A stretch of 64,000 nt of DNA from Marinobacter algicola DG893. Its GTDB lineage: Bacteria; Pseudomonadota; Gammaproteobacteria; Pseudomonadales; Oleiphilaceae. The notes beneath the pieces are model-generated. The model was not told the DNA's origin, ran no database searches, and saw only the letters and a list, made by a program, of their open reading frames with translations. Of the stretch, positions 26,828-35,932 are shown piece after piece. The DNA is taken from positions 326,636 through 390,635 of the forward strand of contig NZ_ABCP01000002.1 of NCBI RefSeq assembly GCF_000170835.1. The letters run 5' to 3'. The translations under genes and the position numbers were made by a program. Position 1 is the first letter of the stretch. Every line of letters starts with the position of its first letter.

Positions 26828-28966
26828 ATGAACGCTAAAGCACAGGCAGTGGTAACGACAATCCCGATGCAGGAAGCTTCGCTGGACATCTGGAACAGCA
26901 AGTACCAACTGAAAACCAAGACCGGCGAACCCGTCGATAAGGACATCGAAGCAACCTACGAGCGTGTTGCCACTGCCCTTGCCGAAGTGGAAAACAAAGC
27001 CAACCGCGCCAAGCACAAGAAAGAATTCGTCTGGGCTCTGCGCCACGGTGCCATCCCCGCTGGCCGTATTACCTCCAACGCCGGCGCGGAAGCCCACAAA
27101 CCAGCCACGTCCACCATCAACTGCACCGTGTCTGGCTCCGTTCAGGACTCCATGAACGACATCCTGGAGAAAAACCACGAAGCCGGCCTCACCCTCAAAG
27201 CCGGTTGCGGTATTGGTTATGAATTCTCCACCTTGCGCCCCCGCGGCGCCTACGTGGCCGGCGCTGGTGCCACCACCTCCGGCCCGCTGTCGTTCATGGA
27301 TATCTTCGACCGCATGTGCTTCACCGTGTCTTCCGCCGGTGGCCGCCGTGGCGCGCAGATGGCCACCTTCGACGTGCACCACCCGGACGTAATCGACTTC
27401 ATCCAGGCCAAGCGTGAAGACGGTCGCCTGCGCCAGTTCAACCTGTCCCTGCTGATCACCGAAGACTTCATCGAAGCCGTGCGCAACGGCGACGACTGGC
27501 ACCTGTCGTTCCCGGTCACCGAGAAAGAAGTGGAAGACGAAGGCCTGGACCTGTCCGACACCACCCAGTTCGTGTACCGCGACTTCCCGATCCAGAAAGG
27601 TTACGTGGTCAATGGCGAAGGCAAGGTTGCGTGCCGCATCTACCGCACCCTGAAAGCCCAGTTTATCTGGGACACCATCATGACCAGCACCTACGACTAC
27701 GCCGAGCCAGGGTTCATCCTGATCGACAAGGTCAACCAGATGAACAACAACTGGTTCTGCGAAGACATCCGCGCCACCAATCCCTGTGGCGAACAGCCCC
27801 TGCCCCCGTACGGCAGCTGCCTGCTGGGCTCTGTGAACCTGACCATGTTCGTGGACTACCCGTTCACCGACAAGGCCAGCTTCAACTATGAGAAGTACCG
27901 CAAAGTCGTGGGCATCTTCACCCGCATGCTGGACAACGTAGTGGAAATCAACGGCCTGCCGCTGGAAGAGCAGCGCCACGAAATCACCTACAAGCGCCGC
28001 CACGGCATGGGCATTCTCGGCCTGGGTTCCACCCTCGCTATGCTGCGTATGCCTTACGGCTCGTCCGAGTCCGTGCAGTTTACCGAAGAAGTCGTACGTG
28101 AAATGGCCGTGGAAGGCTGGCGCCAGTCCCTGGCCCTGGCCGAAGAGAAAGGCCCGGCGCCGATCATGGATGACGAGTTTGAAGTTACTCCAAAGATGCT
28201 GACCAAGTGCCCGCAGCTGTCCCAGGACGGCTACAAGCTGGGCGACAAGCTCAAAGGCAAGGTGCTGCACGCCAAGTACAGCAAGTACATGCAGCAGATC
28301 GCCGGCGTAGAGCCGGAGCTGATCGAGCAACTGGCCGAGAAAGGTGGCCGCTTCACGCACCACACCTCCATCGCGCCCACCGGCACCATCAGCCTGTCAT
28401 TGGCCAACAACGCCAGTAACGGCATCGAGCCGAGCTTCTCGCACCACTACGCGCGCAACATCATCCGCGAAGGGCGCAAGACCAAGGAAAAAGTCGACGT
28501 ATTCTCCTTCGAGCTGCTGGCCTATCGCCACCTGGTTAACCCCGGTGCAATGCCCTTCTCCGAAGAAGAAGACAAGCGCCTGCCCCAATACTTCACCACG
28601 TCTGAAGACGTGACGCCGGCGCAGCACGTGGACATCCAGGCCGCGGCCCAACTGTGGGTGGACTCGTCCATCTCCAAGACCGCCAACGTGCCCCAGGACT
28701 TCGCGTATCCGGACTTCAAAGACATCTACATGTACGCCTACGACAAAGGCCTGAAGGGTTGCACCACCTTCCGCTTTAACCCGGAAGCCTTCCAGGGCGT
28801 GCTGGTTCAGGAGAAAGACCTGGAAAACACACTGTACGAATTCACCCTGGACGACGGCAGCAAGGTGACCCTCAAGGGCAACGAACAGGTGGAGTACGAC
28901 GGCGAGCTCCATAACGCCGCCAACCTGTTTGATGCGCTTAAAGAAGGCACCTACGGCAAATACTGA
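26828..28966 (+). CDS. nrdJ: NrdJa, adenosylcobalamin-dependent ribonucleotide reductase, catalytic part
   Basis: 712 aa. Class II reductase making deoxyribonucleotides independently of oxygen with a cobalamin radical. Class II landmarks include ATSTINCTVSGSVQDSM (active-site Cys region), GCGIGYEFSTLRPRGAYV, FDRMCFTVSSAGGRRGAQMATFDVHHPD, TNPCGEQPLPPYGSCLLGSVNL (NPCGE finger-loop) and APTGTISLSLANNASNGIEP. The start at 26828 (MNAKAQAVVTT) was chosen; an upstream in-frame ATG would add 22 atypical residues. The protein ends before the redox-active C-terminal tail, which is encoded by the next gene, as in Pseudomonas aeruginosa nrdJa/nrdJb. Confidence 0.93.
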   Translation: MNAKAQAVVTTIPMQEASLDIWNSKYQLKTKTGEPVDKDIEATYERVATALAEVENKANRAKHKKEFVWALRHGAIPAGRITSNAGAEAHKPATSTINCTVSGSVQDSMNDILEKNHEAGLTLKAGCGIGYEFSTLRPRGAYVAGAGATTSGPLSFMDIFDRMCFTVSSAGGRRGAQMATFDVHHPDVIDFIQAKREDGRLRQFNLSLLITEDFIEAVRNGDDWHLSFPVTEKEVEDEGLDLSDTTQFVYRDFPIQKGYVVNGEGKVACRIYRTLKAQFIWDTIMTSTYDYAEPGFILIDKVNQMNNNWFCEDIRATNPCGEQPLPPYGSCLLGSVNLTMFVDYPFTDKASFNYEKYRKVVGIFTRMLDNVVEINGLPLEEQRHEITYKRRHGMGILGLGSTLAMLRMPYGSSESVQFTEEVVREMAVEGWRQSLALAEEKGPAPIMDDEFEVTPKMLTKCPQLSQDGYKLGDKLKGKVLHAKYSKYMQQIAGVEPELIEQLAEKGGRFTHHTSIAPTGTISLSLANNASNGIEPSFSHHYARNIIREGRKTKEKVDVFSFELLAYRHLVNPGAMPFSEEEDKRLPQYFTTSEDVTPAQHVDIQAAAQLWVDSSISKTANVPQDFAYPDFKDIYMYAYDKGLKGCTTFRFNPEAFQGVLVQEKDLENTLYEFTLDDGSKVTLKGNEQVEYDGELHNAANLFDALKEGTYGKY

Positions 28967-28994
28967 TCCCGGGAACCGACACAGGACAACGAAC

Positions 28995-29684
28995 ATGACC
29001 GTTAAAATCAGCAACAAAATCGTCGGCTACCGCGTAAAGAAAGCCGACCCAGAAGCAGCTCAGCCAGCCGCGCAGCCGGAAAACAAACCGGTTGAGATGA
29101 ACGAATACATCGAACGGCCGGACTTCCTGCTGGGCACCACCTACAAGATCAAACCGCCGGTGGCCGAGCACGCGATGTACATCACCATTAATGACATCCT
29201 GCTCAACGAAGGCACTGACCACGAAAGCCGGCAGCCGTACGAAGTGTTCATCAACTCCAAGTCGATGGAGCACTTCCAGTGGGTTATCGCCCTCACCCGC
29301 GTTGTCTCCGCCGTGTTCCGCAAAGGCGGCGACGTGACCTTCCTGGTGGAAGAACTGCGCAGCGTGTACGACCCCAACGGCGGTTACTTCAAGAAAGGCG
29401 GCGTGTTCATGCCCTCTCTCGTCGCCGAAATCGGCGCCGTAATCGAGAAGCACCTCAAGGCCATCGGCCTGATTGAAAGCGAGGAAATGAGCGAAGTCAC
29501 CAAACGCATCCTCGCCGAAAAACGCGCCGAATTCGAAGCCAGCCACACCACGGCCACGAACGACGACAAAGCCGGCGACTACCCGCCCAACGCCACCATG
29601 TGCGGCAAGTGCAACACCAAGGCGGTGATTGTGATGGATGGGTGTGCGACTTGCCTGTCTTGTGGCGATAGTAAGTGTTCATAG
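28995..29684 (+). CDS. nrdJb: NrdJb, C-terminal subunit of split class II ribonucleotide reductase
   Basis: 229 aa, starting 28 bp after nrdJa. It begins MTVKISNKIVGYRVKK; a longer reading overlapping nrdJa is less likely. The middle holds a TSCPD-like domain (YITINDILLNEGTDHESRQPYEVFINSKS). The C-terminus has cysteine pairs MCGKCNTK and CATCLSCGDSKC, the thioredoxin-linked redox tail that re-reduces the active site. It must act with NrdJa; separation into two genes is known in pseudomonads. Confidence 0.9.
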   Translation: MTVKISNKIVGYRVKKADPEAAQPAAQPENKPVEMNEYIERPDFLLGTTYKIKPPVAEHAMYITINDILLNEGTDHESRQPYEVFINSKSMEHFQWVIALTRVVSAVFRKGGDVTFLVEELRSVYDPNGGYFKKGGVFMPSLVAEIGAVIEKHLKAIGLIESEEMSEVTKRILAEKRAEFEASHTTATNDDKAGDYPPNATMCGKCNTKAVIVMDGCATCLSCGDSKCS

Positions 29685-29732
29685 CCATATAAACTGGTTA
29701 CTTGATAGCTTTAACAGATTTACAATCTTTGA

Positions 29733-29764
29733 CCCCCGAAACCTTGTTCTTCGGGGGCTTTTTA
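29733..29764 (+). terminator. Rho-independent terminator after nrdJb
   Basis: CCCCCGAA and TTCGGGGG form an 8-bp stem with a 9-base loop followed by CTTTTT, 48 bp after the nrdJb stop. Confidence 0.88.
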
Positions 29765-29917
29765 TTACTATTCCACTTCCCCATCACTTCGTAAGATCTT
29801 AGTTGCTGAACGGGTTAAACGCACTATACTAGCGGATACATAAGAATAATCCTTCAAAACCTTGTTTTTATTGTTTTTTATAAAACAAGTTTTATCTTTT
29901 AGGTTTCAAGTATCCAA

Positions 29918-30085
29918 ATGTCATCTAGACCAAAAGCCCCGAAAAAAGTTGTGCAGTTCTCACACATTACGCCTAGAGAACAACGCTTTATGATTGTCGA
30001 CCGTGAGACGGGGGGTTCCTACCCCGTTACTGCGGACATTCCTAAAAAGAGGCTGGACTTACCCCGGTGCAGTAGACACTCCTAG
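29918..30085 (+). pseudogene. Short ORF cut by the IS3 element
   Basis: An ATG after an AT-rich region starts MSSRPKAPKKVVQFSHITPR and continues through VDRETGGSYPVTADIPKKR; from about codon 46 the reading enters the IS left end and stops at 30085. The 29765-29917 stretch before it is AT-rich with a long A/T inverted repeat (around 29856-29893) and no gene. The product is not recognised. A segment encoding a similar peptide (GFYPVSTDGFKTA) lies in inverted orientation on the other side of the IS. Confidence 0.4.
30012..30053 (+). repeat. Left arm of an imperfect inverted repeat flanking the IS
   Basis: GGGGTTCCTACCCCGTTACT and the following CGGAC match, on the opposite strand, the sequence just outside the right IS end. 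Both arms begin with a GGGGT...ACCCC mini-hairpin and lie the same distance (41 bp) from the IS terminus. Confidence 0.7.
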
Positions 30086-30133
30086 CCTATGATTGGACTT
30101 ACCCCGGTCCACTAGACACTCCTAGCCTATGAT
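30054..30133 (+). repeat. Tandem duplication of the 40-bp IS left end
   Basis: Two 40-bp copies (30054-30093 and 30094-30133) differ only in the centre (GGTGCAGT versus GGTCCACT). Each begins with the IS terminal repeat and ends in CCTAGCCTATGAT just before the orfA leader. This could be the trace of a second insertion into the IS end, or a tandem IS later deleted. Confidence 0.88.
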
Positions 30134-30154
30134 TAGAGCATAGGAGGAACTGTC

Positions 30155-30439
30155 ATGAGCAGCCAACGTTACCCCCCGGAATTCAAGAACGAAGCGGTTC
30201 GACAAGTGCTGGAACGGGGCTATACCGTCGCCGAAGTGTCGCAACGACTGGGAGTCTCGGCTCACAGCCTCTACAAATGGGTTAAGGCCGTGAAACCGGA
30301 TAAGTCTGATGAACAAGCCGCCGAGTTGGTCGAAGCCAAGAGCGAGACTCTCAGGCTGCGTGCTCAGATGCGCCGGGTTGAAGAAGAGCGGGATATCCTA
30401 AAAAAGGCCGCTCGGTACTTTGCCAGAGAGCCCGAGTAA
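30155..30439 (+). CDS. IS3-family transposase OrfA
   Basis: 94 aa DNA-binding protein. The HTH_Tnp_1 domain shows RYPPEFKNEAVRQVLERGYTV and VSQRLGVSAHSLYKWVK; a leucine-zipper-like helix follows (LRLRAQMRRVEEERDILKKAA). TAGGAGG precedes the ATG. The slippery A6G lies 34 bases before its stop and permits fusion with OrfB. Confidence 0.93.
   Translation: MSSQRYPPEFKNEAVRQVLERGYTVAEVSQRLGVSAHSLYKWVKAVKPDKSDEQAAELVEAKSETLRLRAQMRRVEEERDILKKAARYFAREPE
30400..30406 (+). other. Programmed -1 frameshift site (AAAAAAG)
   Basis: AAAAAAG is the standard IS3-family slippery heptamer. After a -1 slip the frame reads through ARVKYRFINDHRHQFDTM directly into OrfB, giving the OrfAB transposase of roughly 378 aa. 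Confidence 0.85.
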
Positions 30440-30480
30440 AGTACCGGTTCATCAACGATCACCGACACCAATTCGACACC

Positions 30481-31290
30481 ATGACCATGTGTCGCGTGCT
30501 CCAGGTGGCTCGCAGCGGATTCTATCATTGGCTGCATAAGCCCTTGTCTGACCGAGCGATTGATGACCAGCGGCTGCTAGCGCAGATCCTGGCATCTTAT
30601 CAAGGCAGCTCTGGCGTGTACGGCGCGCCACGAGTGTTTCTGGACCTTCGGGAGGCTGGCGAAACCTGCGGCAAGAACCGAGTCGCCCGGTTGATGAAAG
30701 AGCATAAAATCAAAGCACTGCGAGGCTATAAAGCGCCCAGGGTGATCGCCGGGAGGCCGTCGATCCTTACCCCGAACAAGCTTCAGCGCGAATTCACGGT
30801 GAGTCACCCGGACAAAGCCTGGGTAACCGACATTACCTATCTCCGCACCTGGCAAGGCTGGTTGTATCTGGCGGTGGTGGTCGACCTGTTCTCACGCCGC
30901 GTGGTGGGCTGGTCGATGAAACCCACCCTGCACCGTAGCTTGGTGGTGGATGCGCTGCTGATGGCCGTTTGGCGTCGGCGACCGAAGGAAAAAGTGTTGG
31001 TGCATTCGGATCAGGGCAGCCAATACGGCAGTGATGACTGGCATCGTTTCTGTCTAGCCCATAACCTGGATCCCAGCATGAGCCGTCGGGGTAATTGCTG
31101 GGATAATGCGGTGGCGGAATCCTTCTTCAGCAGCCTGAAAAAGGAACGGATCCGCAAACGGATCTACAAAACCCGTGACCTGGCCAAAGCAGATGTGTTC
31201 GACTACATCGAAGTGTTTTACAACCGAGTCCGGCGTCATACCCACCTGGGAGGCGTCAGCCCAGAGGCCTTTGAAATGGCCTCCGTTTGA
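30481..31290 (+). CDS. IS3-family transposase OrfB (rve integrase domain)
   Basis: 269 aa from the first ATG; in vivo most likely made as the OrfAB fusion. It has the HTH_21-type start (ARSGFYHWLHKPLSDRAIDD) and the integrase core with all three acidic residues: D in WVTDITYL, D in LVHSDQGSQYGS and E in NCWDNAVAESFFSSLKKE. The C-terminus YNRVRRHTHLGGVSPEAFE is typical. No disruption is seen. Confidence 0.94.
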   Translation: MTMCRVLQVARSGFYHWLHKPLSDRAIDDQRLLAQILASYQGSSGVYGAPRVFLDLREAGETCGKNRVARLMKEHKIKALRGYKAPRVIAGRPSILTPNKLQREFTVSHPDKAWVTDITYLRTWQGWLYLAVVVDLFSRRVVGWSMKPTLHRSLVVDALLMAVWRRRPKEKVLVHSDQGSQYGSDDWHRFCLAHNLDPSMSRRGNCWDNAVAESFFSSLKKERIRKRIYKTRDLAKADVFDYIEVFYNRVRRHTHLGGVSPEAFEMASV

Positions 31291-31325
31291 GGCTGGGGTG
31301 TGTCATGCGTATCGGGGTAAGTCCA

Positions 31326-31367
31326 CCGCCGTTTTAAACCCGTCCGTGGAAACGGGGTAGAACCCCT
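31326..31367 (-). repeat. Right arm of the imperfect inverted repeat flanking the IS
   Basis: Read on the minus strand, GGGGTTCTACCCCGTTTCCA and the following CGGAC nearly match the left arm at 30012. It fills the gap between the IS end and the xylS stop codon. Confidence 0.7.
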
Positions 31368-31369
31368 AA

Positions 31370-32398
31370 CTAATGGGGCGTCTCTATTTTGTTGGGGGGA
31401 ATACCATAATGTTCGCTTACTTTTGTATCGTTTAGCAGTAACGCCCTTCGGGTTTCAGAAGGCAACTCACCAAATAGCTTCTTATAATCACAAGACAGTC
31501 TCCCTAAGTGCATAAATCCGTAATCGAACGCAACCTCAGTAACATTTTTCGCGCGGCCACCTAGCAATTCCTCCCTAACCTTCTGAAGCTTTCTGTTTTT
31601 TATATAACTTCTAGGAGTTGTTGAAAATGAGGCAGAGAACATATTATAAATTGAACGAACGCTAACCTTTGATATAAAACATAACTCATCTAAGCTAATA
31701 TCATTCTTCAGATTATTATCTATATATTGAGTAATTTTTTCCATGCAGGGATGAGCATTCACAGACTTCTCATATATATTAAAATTTCCTTGAAATGTTC
31801 GCAAAATTTTCTTTACCATAATTTCTTTGTATGGATCAAAAACACAAAAAAGGTCAGAGTCAAAATTCTCAACCTCCAGAAATACAGACTCAAAGAGTTT
31901 CACCAATGACGGGAAACAAAAAAGGCTTACTGGAAGTCGTTTGAAACGAATACCTGATTTCGGAATATGCCCCAGATCACCAATGACAGCAGACTGAAAT
32001 TCGCTTTCAGGCACATTAATGATTAGCTTTTCGCAGTCATGAGAATAGTCAAGTATTATTAATTCATGCGGATTTAATATTATTGCGTCACCTTTCTTCA
32101 AAAGAACTTTTTCGTCCTTAAAAGTGATCTTGCACTCGCCTTCCGTTATTATTTGCAAGTGAAATGCATCTTCTAGCTCCGGACTTTTGATTTTTACCTC
32201 ACCACCATAGGAAATAGAGGATAGCCCAAGCCCAGAAATTTCTGTAAAACTCAAACGTGATAGAGATTTTTGGCTATTCATTACTTCAATTGTGTGACGG
32301 CCAATTTTTTTGTTTACAAATTCCGAGACCACTTCCGGATGAGCGAATTCGAAAACCGTCGCCTGACTTAAAACATTAGCTAGCAACTTAGTCATCTT
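31370..32398 (-). CDS. xylS: XylS-type AraC-family activator of the meta pathway
   Basis: 342 aa. The N-terminal ligand domain matches the recalled XylS/BenR pattern (SEFVNKKIGRHTI, LSSISYGGEVKIKSPELED, HLQIITEGEC, LNPHELIILDYSHDCEKLII). The C-terminal double HTH shows ISLDELCFISKVSVRSIYNMF and NVTEVAFDYGFMHLGRLSCDYKKLFGELPS. The start at 32398 has TAGGAT upstream; ATGs farther up lack this. It should bind benzoate/toluate and activate the xylX promoter. It is strikingly AT-rich (around 30% GC in sampled lines) compared with the neighbouring xylH-xylE genes, indicating a separate origin. Confidence 0.9.
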   Translation of the reverse strand, partial: KMTKLLANVLSQATVFEFAHPEVVSEFVNKKIGRHTIEVMNSQKSLSRLSFTEISGLGLSSISYGGEVKIKSPELEDAFHLQIITEGECKITFKDEKVLLKKGDAIILNPHELIILDYSHDCEKLIINVPESEFQSAVIGDLGHIPKSGIRFKRLPVSLFCFPSLVKLFESVFLEVENFDSDLFCVFDPYKEIMVKKILRTFQGNFNIYEKSVNAHPCMEKITQYIDNNLKNDISLDELCFISKVSVRSIYNMFSASFSTTPRSYIKNRKLQKVREELLGGRAKNVTEVAFDYGFMHLGRLSCDYKKLFGELPSETRRALLLNDTKVSEHYGIPPNKIETPH

Positions 32399-32926
32399 AT
32401 TTATCCTATTTTTGATTTTTGTCATTGTGATTTTAGGAAATTTTAGCCTATTCGAGCCCAAAATCCATTGCAGTAGGTGATGACGGGGTCAAAAGGAGTC
32501 CTGATTATACATAAGGCTCATCATCTTCAGGGCCTGATATGGCGTCAGTGGTTTTCTCGCGGCTACCGTAAGAAAGCGTAGAATCATAGCCTTGAGCCTG
32601 ACCCGTGACTTCAACCCGTCGAAAGTAGGCGCGCAAGGCCTGCAATGACGGGGAACTGCACGATACAATGTCGCCGGACATCCAATCGCCCAGTCAATGC
32701 TCTTGGCTCATGCGACGTAAACACCTAGTTAAGGCGATCAATAGCGAGATCAAACTGGTTCTGGGCTTCCGTCAACTCGGTCTGCGGGGGCTCGACACAG
32801 TGCAGGGTGAGTGAGATCTTATCTGCCTGTCGCTCAATCTCTGGAGGATTAGTTTGCTGATGAGGCTGACGTAGCGATTTGTTCACGTTACTTCTCCGAA
32901 GAAAATTTCGCAGTAATTGCCGGGGC
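32399..32926. other. xylS-xylH intergenic region with gene debris
   Basis: On the minus strand two short open stretches occur: about 32505-32680, ending LQALRAYFRRVEVTGQAQG...EDDEPYV and a stop, and 32725-32961, a small ORF ending CVEPPQTELTEAQNQFDLAI. Neither is a recognised family; the first reads like the C-terminal end of a lost gene. No terminator for the xyl operon was found. The xylS promoter should lie within about 32400-32500. Confidence 0.4.
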
Positions 32927-33118
32927 TTAACGCTCCAGTTTCTTTGCAGATTGGCCACCAATGCCGAAATGCTGCTTGGGCATTTCCGTGATCATCACCC
33001 GGATACGATCCATTGGCGCATCCAAGGAACGGGCCATAGCCTCACTCACTTCCTGGATAAGAGTTTCCTTTTGCTCGTCGGTTCTGCCTTCAATAATATA
33101 AAGTTGGGCAATGGGCAT
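32927..33118 (-). CDS. xylH: 4-oxalocrotonate tautomerase
   Basis: 63 aa after loss of Met; the catalytic Pro-1 follows the start directly (MPIAQLYIIEGRTDEQKETL), and Arg-11 and Arg-39 equivalents are present (EGRTDEQ, DRIRVMI). It isomerises 2-hydroxymuconate to 2-oxohex-3-enedioate in the 4-oxalocrotonate branch. The ATG at 33118 with AGGAGG upstream is the only sensible start. Last structural gene of the operon, 13 bp after xylI. Confidence 0.95.
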   Translation of the reverse strand: MPIAQLYIIEGRTDEQKETLIQEVSEAMARSLDAPMDRIRVMITEMPKQHFGIGGQSAKKLER

Positions 33119-33131
33119 AGAGCCTCCTTGT

Positions 33132-33926
33132 TTATACAAATCGGCCAGAAACAGTTCCCAGCCCCTGGTAGCGTACGGTGATATTGTCACCAGGCTCCAC
33201 GGCGATCGCTGCGGTGATACCGCCCGTCATGATGAAGGTGCCCGCTGGGATATGTTCACCCCGTTCTGCCAGCAGGTTGGCCAGCATCGCCACGCTGGAC
33301 GCCGGATGACCAAGCACGGCAGCGCCCGCACCTACATCGACAACTTCACCGTTCTTCTCGACCACCACACCCAGGGTTTTCAAATCCACATCCGCCACAT
33401 CGGCCATCTGGCCGCCAGTGATAAACCGGGTTGATGAAGCGTTGTCTGCCACGACGCTCACCAGGTCGAACTTGAAGTTCTCGTAGCGGGAGTCAATAAC
33501 TTCCACGGCAGGGATCACAAAGTCCGTTGCTGCCAGCACTTGGCCGATATGGCAGCCGGGGCCTTTCAGGGGCGCCTTGGTGACGAAGGCAATCTCGGCT
33601 TCGATTTTGGGGTGAATCAACTCTTTGGTGTTGACCACGCCGCCATCGGGCACGCTGAAATAATCCGCCAGGAACCCGTAGATCGGAGTCTCAACACCCA
33701 TCTGGGCCATCTTCGCCCAGGAGGTGAGTCCCATCTTCATGCCTACGATCTTGTTCCCGCGGGCTTCCTTGCGACGACGGATTTCCCACTGCACGTCGTA
33801 GGCATCCTCAAAGGTCATGTCCGGGTAGTCGTTGGTGACCTTGGTGATGTCGTGTGCCTGCAGTTCGGCGTTTTCCACGTGCTCGGCCAGCGCCAGCACC
33901 TGATCTCGGCTTAATGTCTTGCTCAT
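33132..33926 (-). CDS. xylI: 4-oxalocrotonate decarboxylase
   Basis: 264 aa, fumarylacetoacetate-hydrolase/hydratase-like family. It decarboxylates 2-oxohex-3-enedioate to 2-hydroxypenta-2,4-dienoate, in complex with the XylJ hydratase. Features seen: [22 protein letters not shown], the metal-site region [31 protein letters not shown], and [19 protein letters not shown]. It overlaps xylK by 4 bp (ATGA). Paralogous to XylJ encoded upstream. Confidence 0.93.
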   Translation of the reverse strand: MSKTLSRDQVLALAEHVENAELQAHDITKVTNDYPDMTFEDAYDVQWEIRRRKEARGNKIVGMKMGLTSWAKMAQMGVETPIYGFLADYFSVPDGGVVNTKELIHPKIEAEIAFVTKAPLKGPGCHIGQVLAATDFVIPAVEVIDSRYENFKFDLVSVVADNASSTRFITGGQMADVADVDLKTLGVVVEKNGEVVDVGAGAAVLGHPASSVAMLANLLAERGEHIPAGTFIMTGGITAAIAVEPGDNITVRYQGLGTVSGRFV

Positions 33927-34960
33927 GCGTTTTGCTCCTTCTGTGCCGCCAGCAGATCCAGCGCCACGTCCACAATCATGTCTTCCTGGCCACCCACCAT
34001 GCGGCGTTTGCCCAGCTCCACCAGAATATCCACGGTCTTCAGGCCGTACTTCTGCGCCGCCACTTCGGAGTGGCGCAGGAAGCTGGAATACACACCGGCG
34101 TAGCCCAGCGCCAGAGTTTCACGGTCCACTCTGACGGGACGGTCCTGCAGCGGCCTGACAATGTCATCAGCCGCATCCATCAGGGCGTACACATCAGTGC
34201 CATGCTCCCAACCCATCTTGTCGAAGGCTGCAATGCACACTTCCAGCGGCGCGTTGCCGGCACCGGCACCCATGCCGGCCAGGGAGGCATCAACCCGGTC
34301 ACAGCCTTCTTCCACCGCCACGATGGAGTTGGCCACACCGAGAGCCAGGTTGTGGTGGGCGTGAATGCCGGTTTCGGTTTCCGGCTTGAGAACGTCCTTG
34401 AGCGCCCGGAAGCGATCACGGATGTCGTTCATGTTCATGGCGCCGCCGGAGTCGACCACGTACAGGCAGGTAGCGCCGTAGTCTTCCATCAGCTTGGCCT
34501 GCTCCGCCAACCCCTGTGGGGTCTGCATGTGGCTCATCATCAGGAAGCCGACGGTGTCCATGCCCAGCTTGCGGGCGTGCTCAATGTGCTGCCTGGACAC
34601 ATCCGCTTCGGTGCAGTGGGTGGCCACACGAACAATGCGGGCGCCGGCGTTGTAGGCGTTGTCCAGGTCGTGGACGGTGCCGATACCAGGCAATAACAGG
34701 GTGGCGATCTTGGCGTGTTCGATGACATCAGAGACTGCTTCAATCCACTCCAGGTCAGTGTGGGCACCAAAGCCGTAGTTGAAGCTGGAGCCCTGCAGGC
34801 CGTCACCGTGGGCCACTTCGATGGAATCGACCCTGGCCTTATCCAGGGCACGGGCAATGTCCTGCACGTTCTGGATGGAGTACTGGTGGCGAATGGCGTG
34901 GCTGCCGTCGCGCAGGGTCACATCGGAGATGTAGAGTTTTTTGCCGGGATTGAATGTCAT
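33923..34960 (-). CDS. xylK: 4-hydroxy-2-oxovalerate aldolase
   Basis: 345 aa, HMGL-like TIM barrel plus C-terminal communication domain. It splits 4-hydroxy-2-oxovalerate to pyruvate and acetaldehyde, and channels the latter to XylQ. Metal and active-site residues are seen in [16 protein letters not shown] and in the HAHHNLALG pair of histidines. [16 protein letters not shown] near the C-terminus is typical. The start is [13 protein letters not shown] at 34960; the reading 12 codons longer is less likely. Confidence 0.95.
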   Translation of the reverse strand: MTFNPGKKLYISDVTLRDGSHAIRHQYSIQNVQDIARALDKARVDSIEVAHGDGLQGSSFNYGFGAHTDLEWIEAVSDVIEHAKIATLLLPGIGTVHDLDNAYNAGARIVRVATHCTEADVSRQHIEHARKLGMDTVGFLMMSHMQTPQGLAEQAKLMEDYGATCLYVVDSGGAMNMNDIRDRFRALKDVLKPETETGIHAHHNLALGVANSIVAVEEGCDRVDASLAGMGAGAGNAPLEVCIAAFDKMGWEHGTDVYALMDAADDIVRPLQDRPVRVDRETLALGYAGVYSSFLRHSEVAAQKYGLKTVDILVELGKRRMVGGQEDMIVDVALDLLAAQKEQNA

Positions 34961-34973
34961 GGGAATACCCTCC

Positions 34974-35909
34974 TCAGTTGACCAACGATTCAGCAATACG
35001 CTCGGCGGTGCCGAGGGCGGCGGAGGTCATGATGTCCAGGTTGCCGGCGTAGGCCGGCAGGTAATGGGCGGCGCCCTCCACTTCCAGGAAGATGGAGGTC
35101 TTCAGGCCGCTGAAGCGGCCCAGGCCCGGGACGTTCATGGGCTGATCTTCAGGAATGTCGTCAAACTGCACGGTCTGCTTGAGCCGGTAGCCCGGCACGT
35201 AGCTATTGACGGCCTTGACCATCTCTTCAACGGAGGCTTCCACTTCGGCCTTGTCTGCGGCATCCGAAAGCACGTAAACGGTATCTCGCATCAGCAATGG
35301 CGGCTCCGCAGGGTTCAGGATGATGATGGCCTTGCCCTTGCCGGCACCACCGACCACTTCAATCGCTTTGGAGGTGGTTTCGGTGAACTCGTCGATATTG
35401 GCGCGGGTACCGGGGCCGGCGGACTTAGAAGAGATAGAGGCGACGATTTCGGCGTAGTGGGCCTTGGCCACTCGCGATACCGCCGCCACCATGGGAATGG
35501 TGGCCTGGCCACCACAGGTGACCATGTTGACGTTGCCCTCGGCCAGATGTTCCTCCAGGTTCACCACCGGCACGCAGTAGGGGCCGATGGCCGCCGGGGT
35601 CAGGTCCACCACACGGATATCGGGCTTGTGTTCCCGCAGCAGTTTGTCATTGTGAACATGGGCGCCGGCGGAGGTGGCGTCGAACACCACCTGGATATCG
35701 GCGAACTCGGGCATTTTCACCAGACCTTCCACACCTTCGGCGGTGGTGGCCACGCCCATGCGGGCGGCACGGGCCAGGCCGTCGGATTCGGGATCAATCC
35801 CCACCATCACCCCCATCTCGATGTGTTCGGCGGCGCGCAGGATCTTGATCATCAGGTCGGTACCGATGTTGCCCGAGCCGATGATGGCGGCTTTGATTTT
35901 GTTGCTCAT
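34974..35909 (-). CDS. xylQ: Acetaldehyde dehydrogenase (acylating)
   Basis: 311 aa. Converts acetaldehyde, NAD+ and CoA to acetyl-CoA, in complex with XylK. The N-terminal Rossmann motif is [16 protein letters not shown] and the catalytic cysteine lies in [25 protein letters not shown] near the C-terminus matches the family. It lies between xylJ and xylK, the TOL order. Confidence 0.95.
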   Translation of the reverse strand: MSNKIKAAIIGSGNIGTDLMIKILRAAEHIEMGVMVGIDPESDGLARAARMGVATTAEGVEGLVKMPEFADIQVVFDATSAGAHVHNDKLLREHKPDIRVVDLTPAAIGPYCVPVVNLEEHLAEGNVNMVTCGGQATIPMVAAVSRVAKAHYAEIVASISSKSAGPGTRANIDEFTETTSKAIEVVGGAGKGKAIIILNPAEPPLLMRDTVYVLSDAADKAEVEASVEEMVKAVNSYVPGYRLKQTVQFDDIPEDQPMNVPGLGRFSGLKTSIFLEVEGAAHYLPAYAGNLDIMTSAALGTAERIAESLVN

Positions 35910-35932
35910 GATGTTGTCCTCTTCAATCCGGG

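Larger units (their letters stand above)
30054..31325 (+). mobile_element. IS3-family insertion sequence, complete
   Basis: About 1.27 kb, bounded by 13-bp perfect inverted repeats TGGACTTACCCCG (30054-30066 or 30094-30106 on the left, complement at 31313-31325). It encodes orfA and orfB with an A6G frameshift signal and an intact DDE catalytic triad, so it may still be active. The left end is present twice in tandem. I saw no target-site duplication next to the outer ends. It separates nrdJb from xylS and marks the left edge of the accessory block. Confidence 0.92.

Noticed and set aside
26965..26985. GCCACTG, resembling the B12-box of cobalamin riboswitches, near the nrdJa start
   Set aside because: It lies inside the coding region and no surrounding riboswitch helices were seen upstream; most likely chance.
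26555..28363. 602-codon open frame on the minus strand opposite nrdJa
   Set aside because: It is the antisense shadow of a GC-rich gene; it has low-complexity Val/Gly/His composition, no recognised domain, and the plus strand clearly encodes NrdJa.
30054..30133. CRISPR-like direct repeats
   Set aside because: Only two directly adjoining 40-bp copies with no spacer, and they are the IS terminus.
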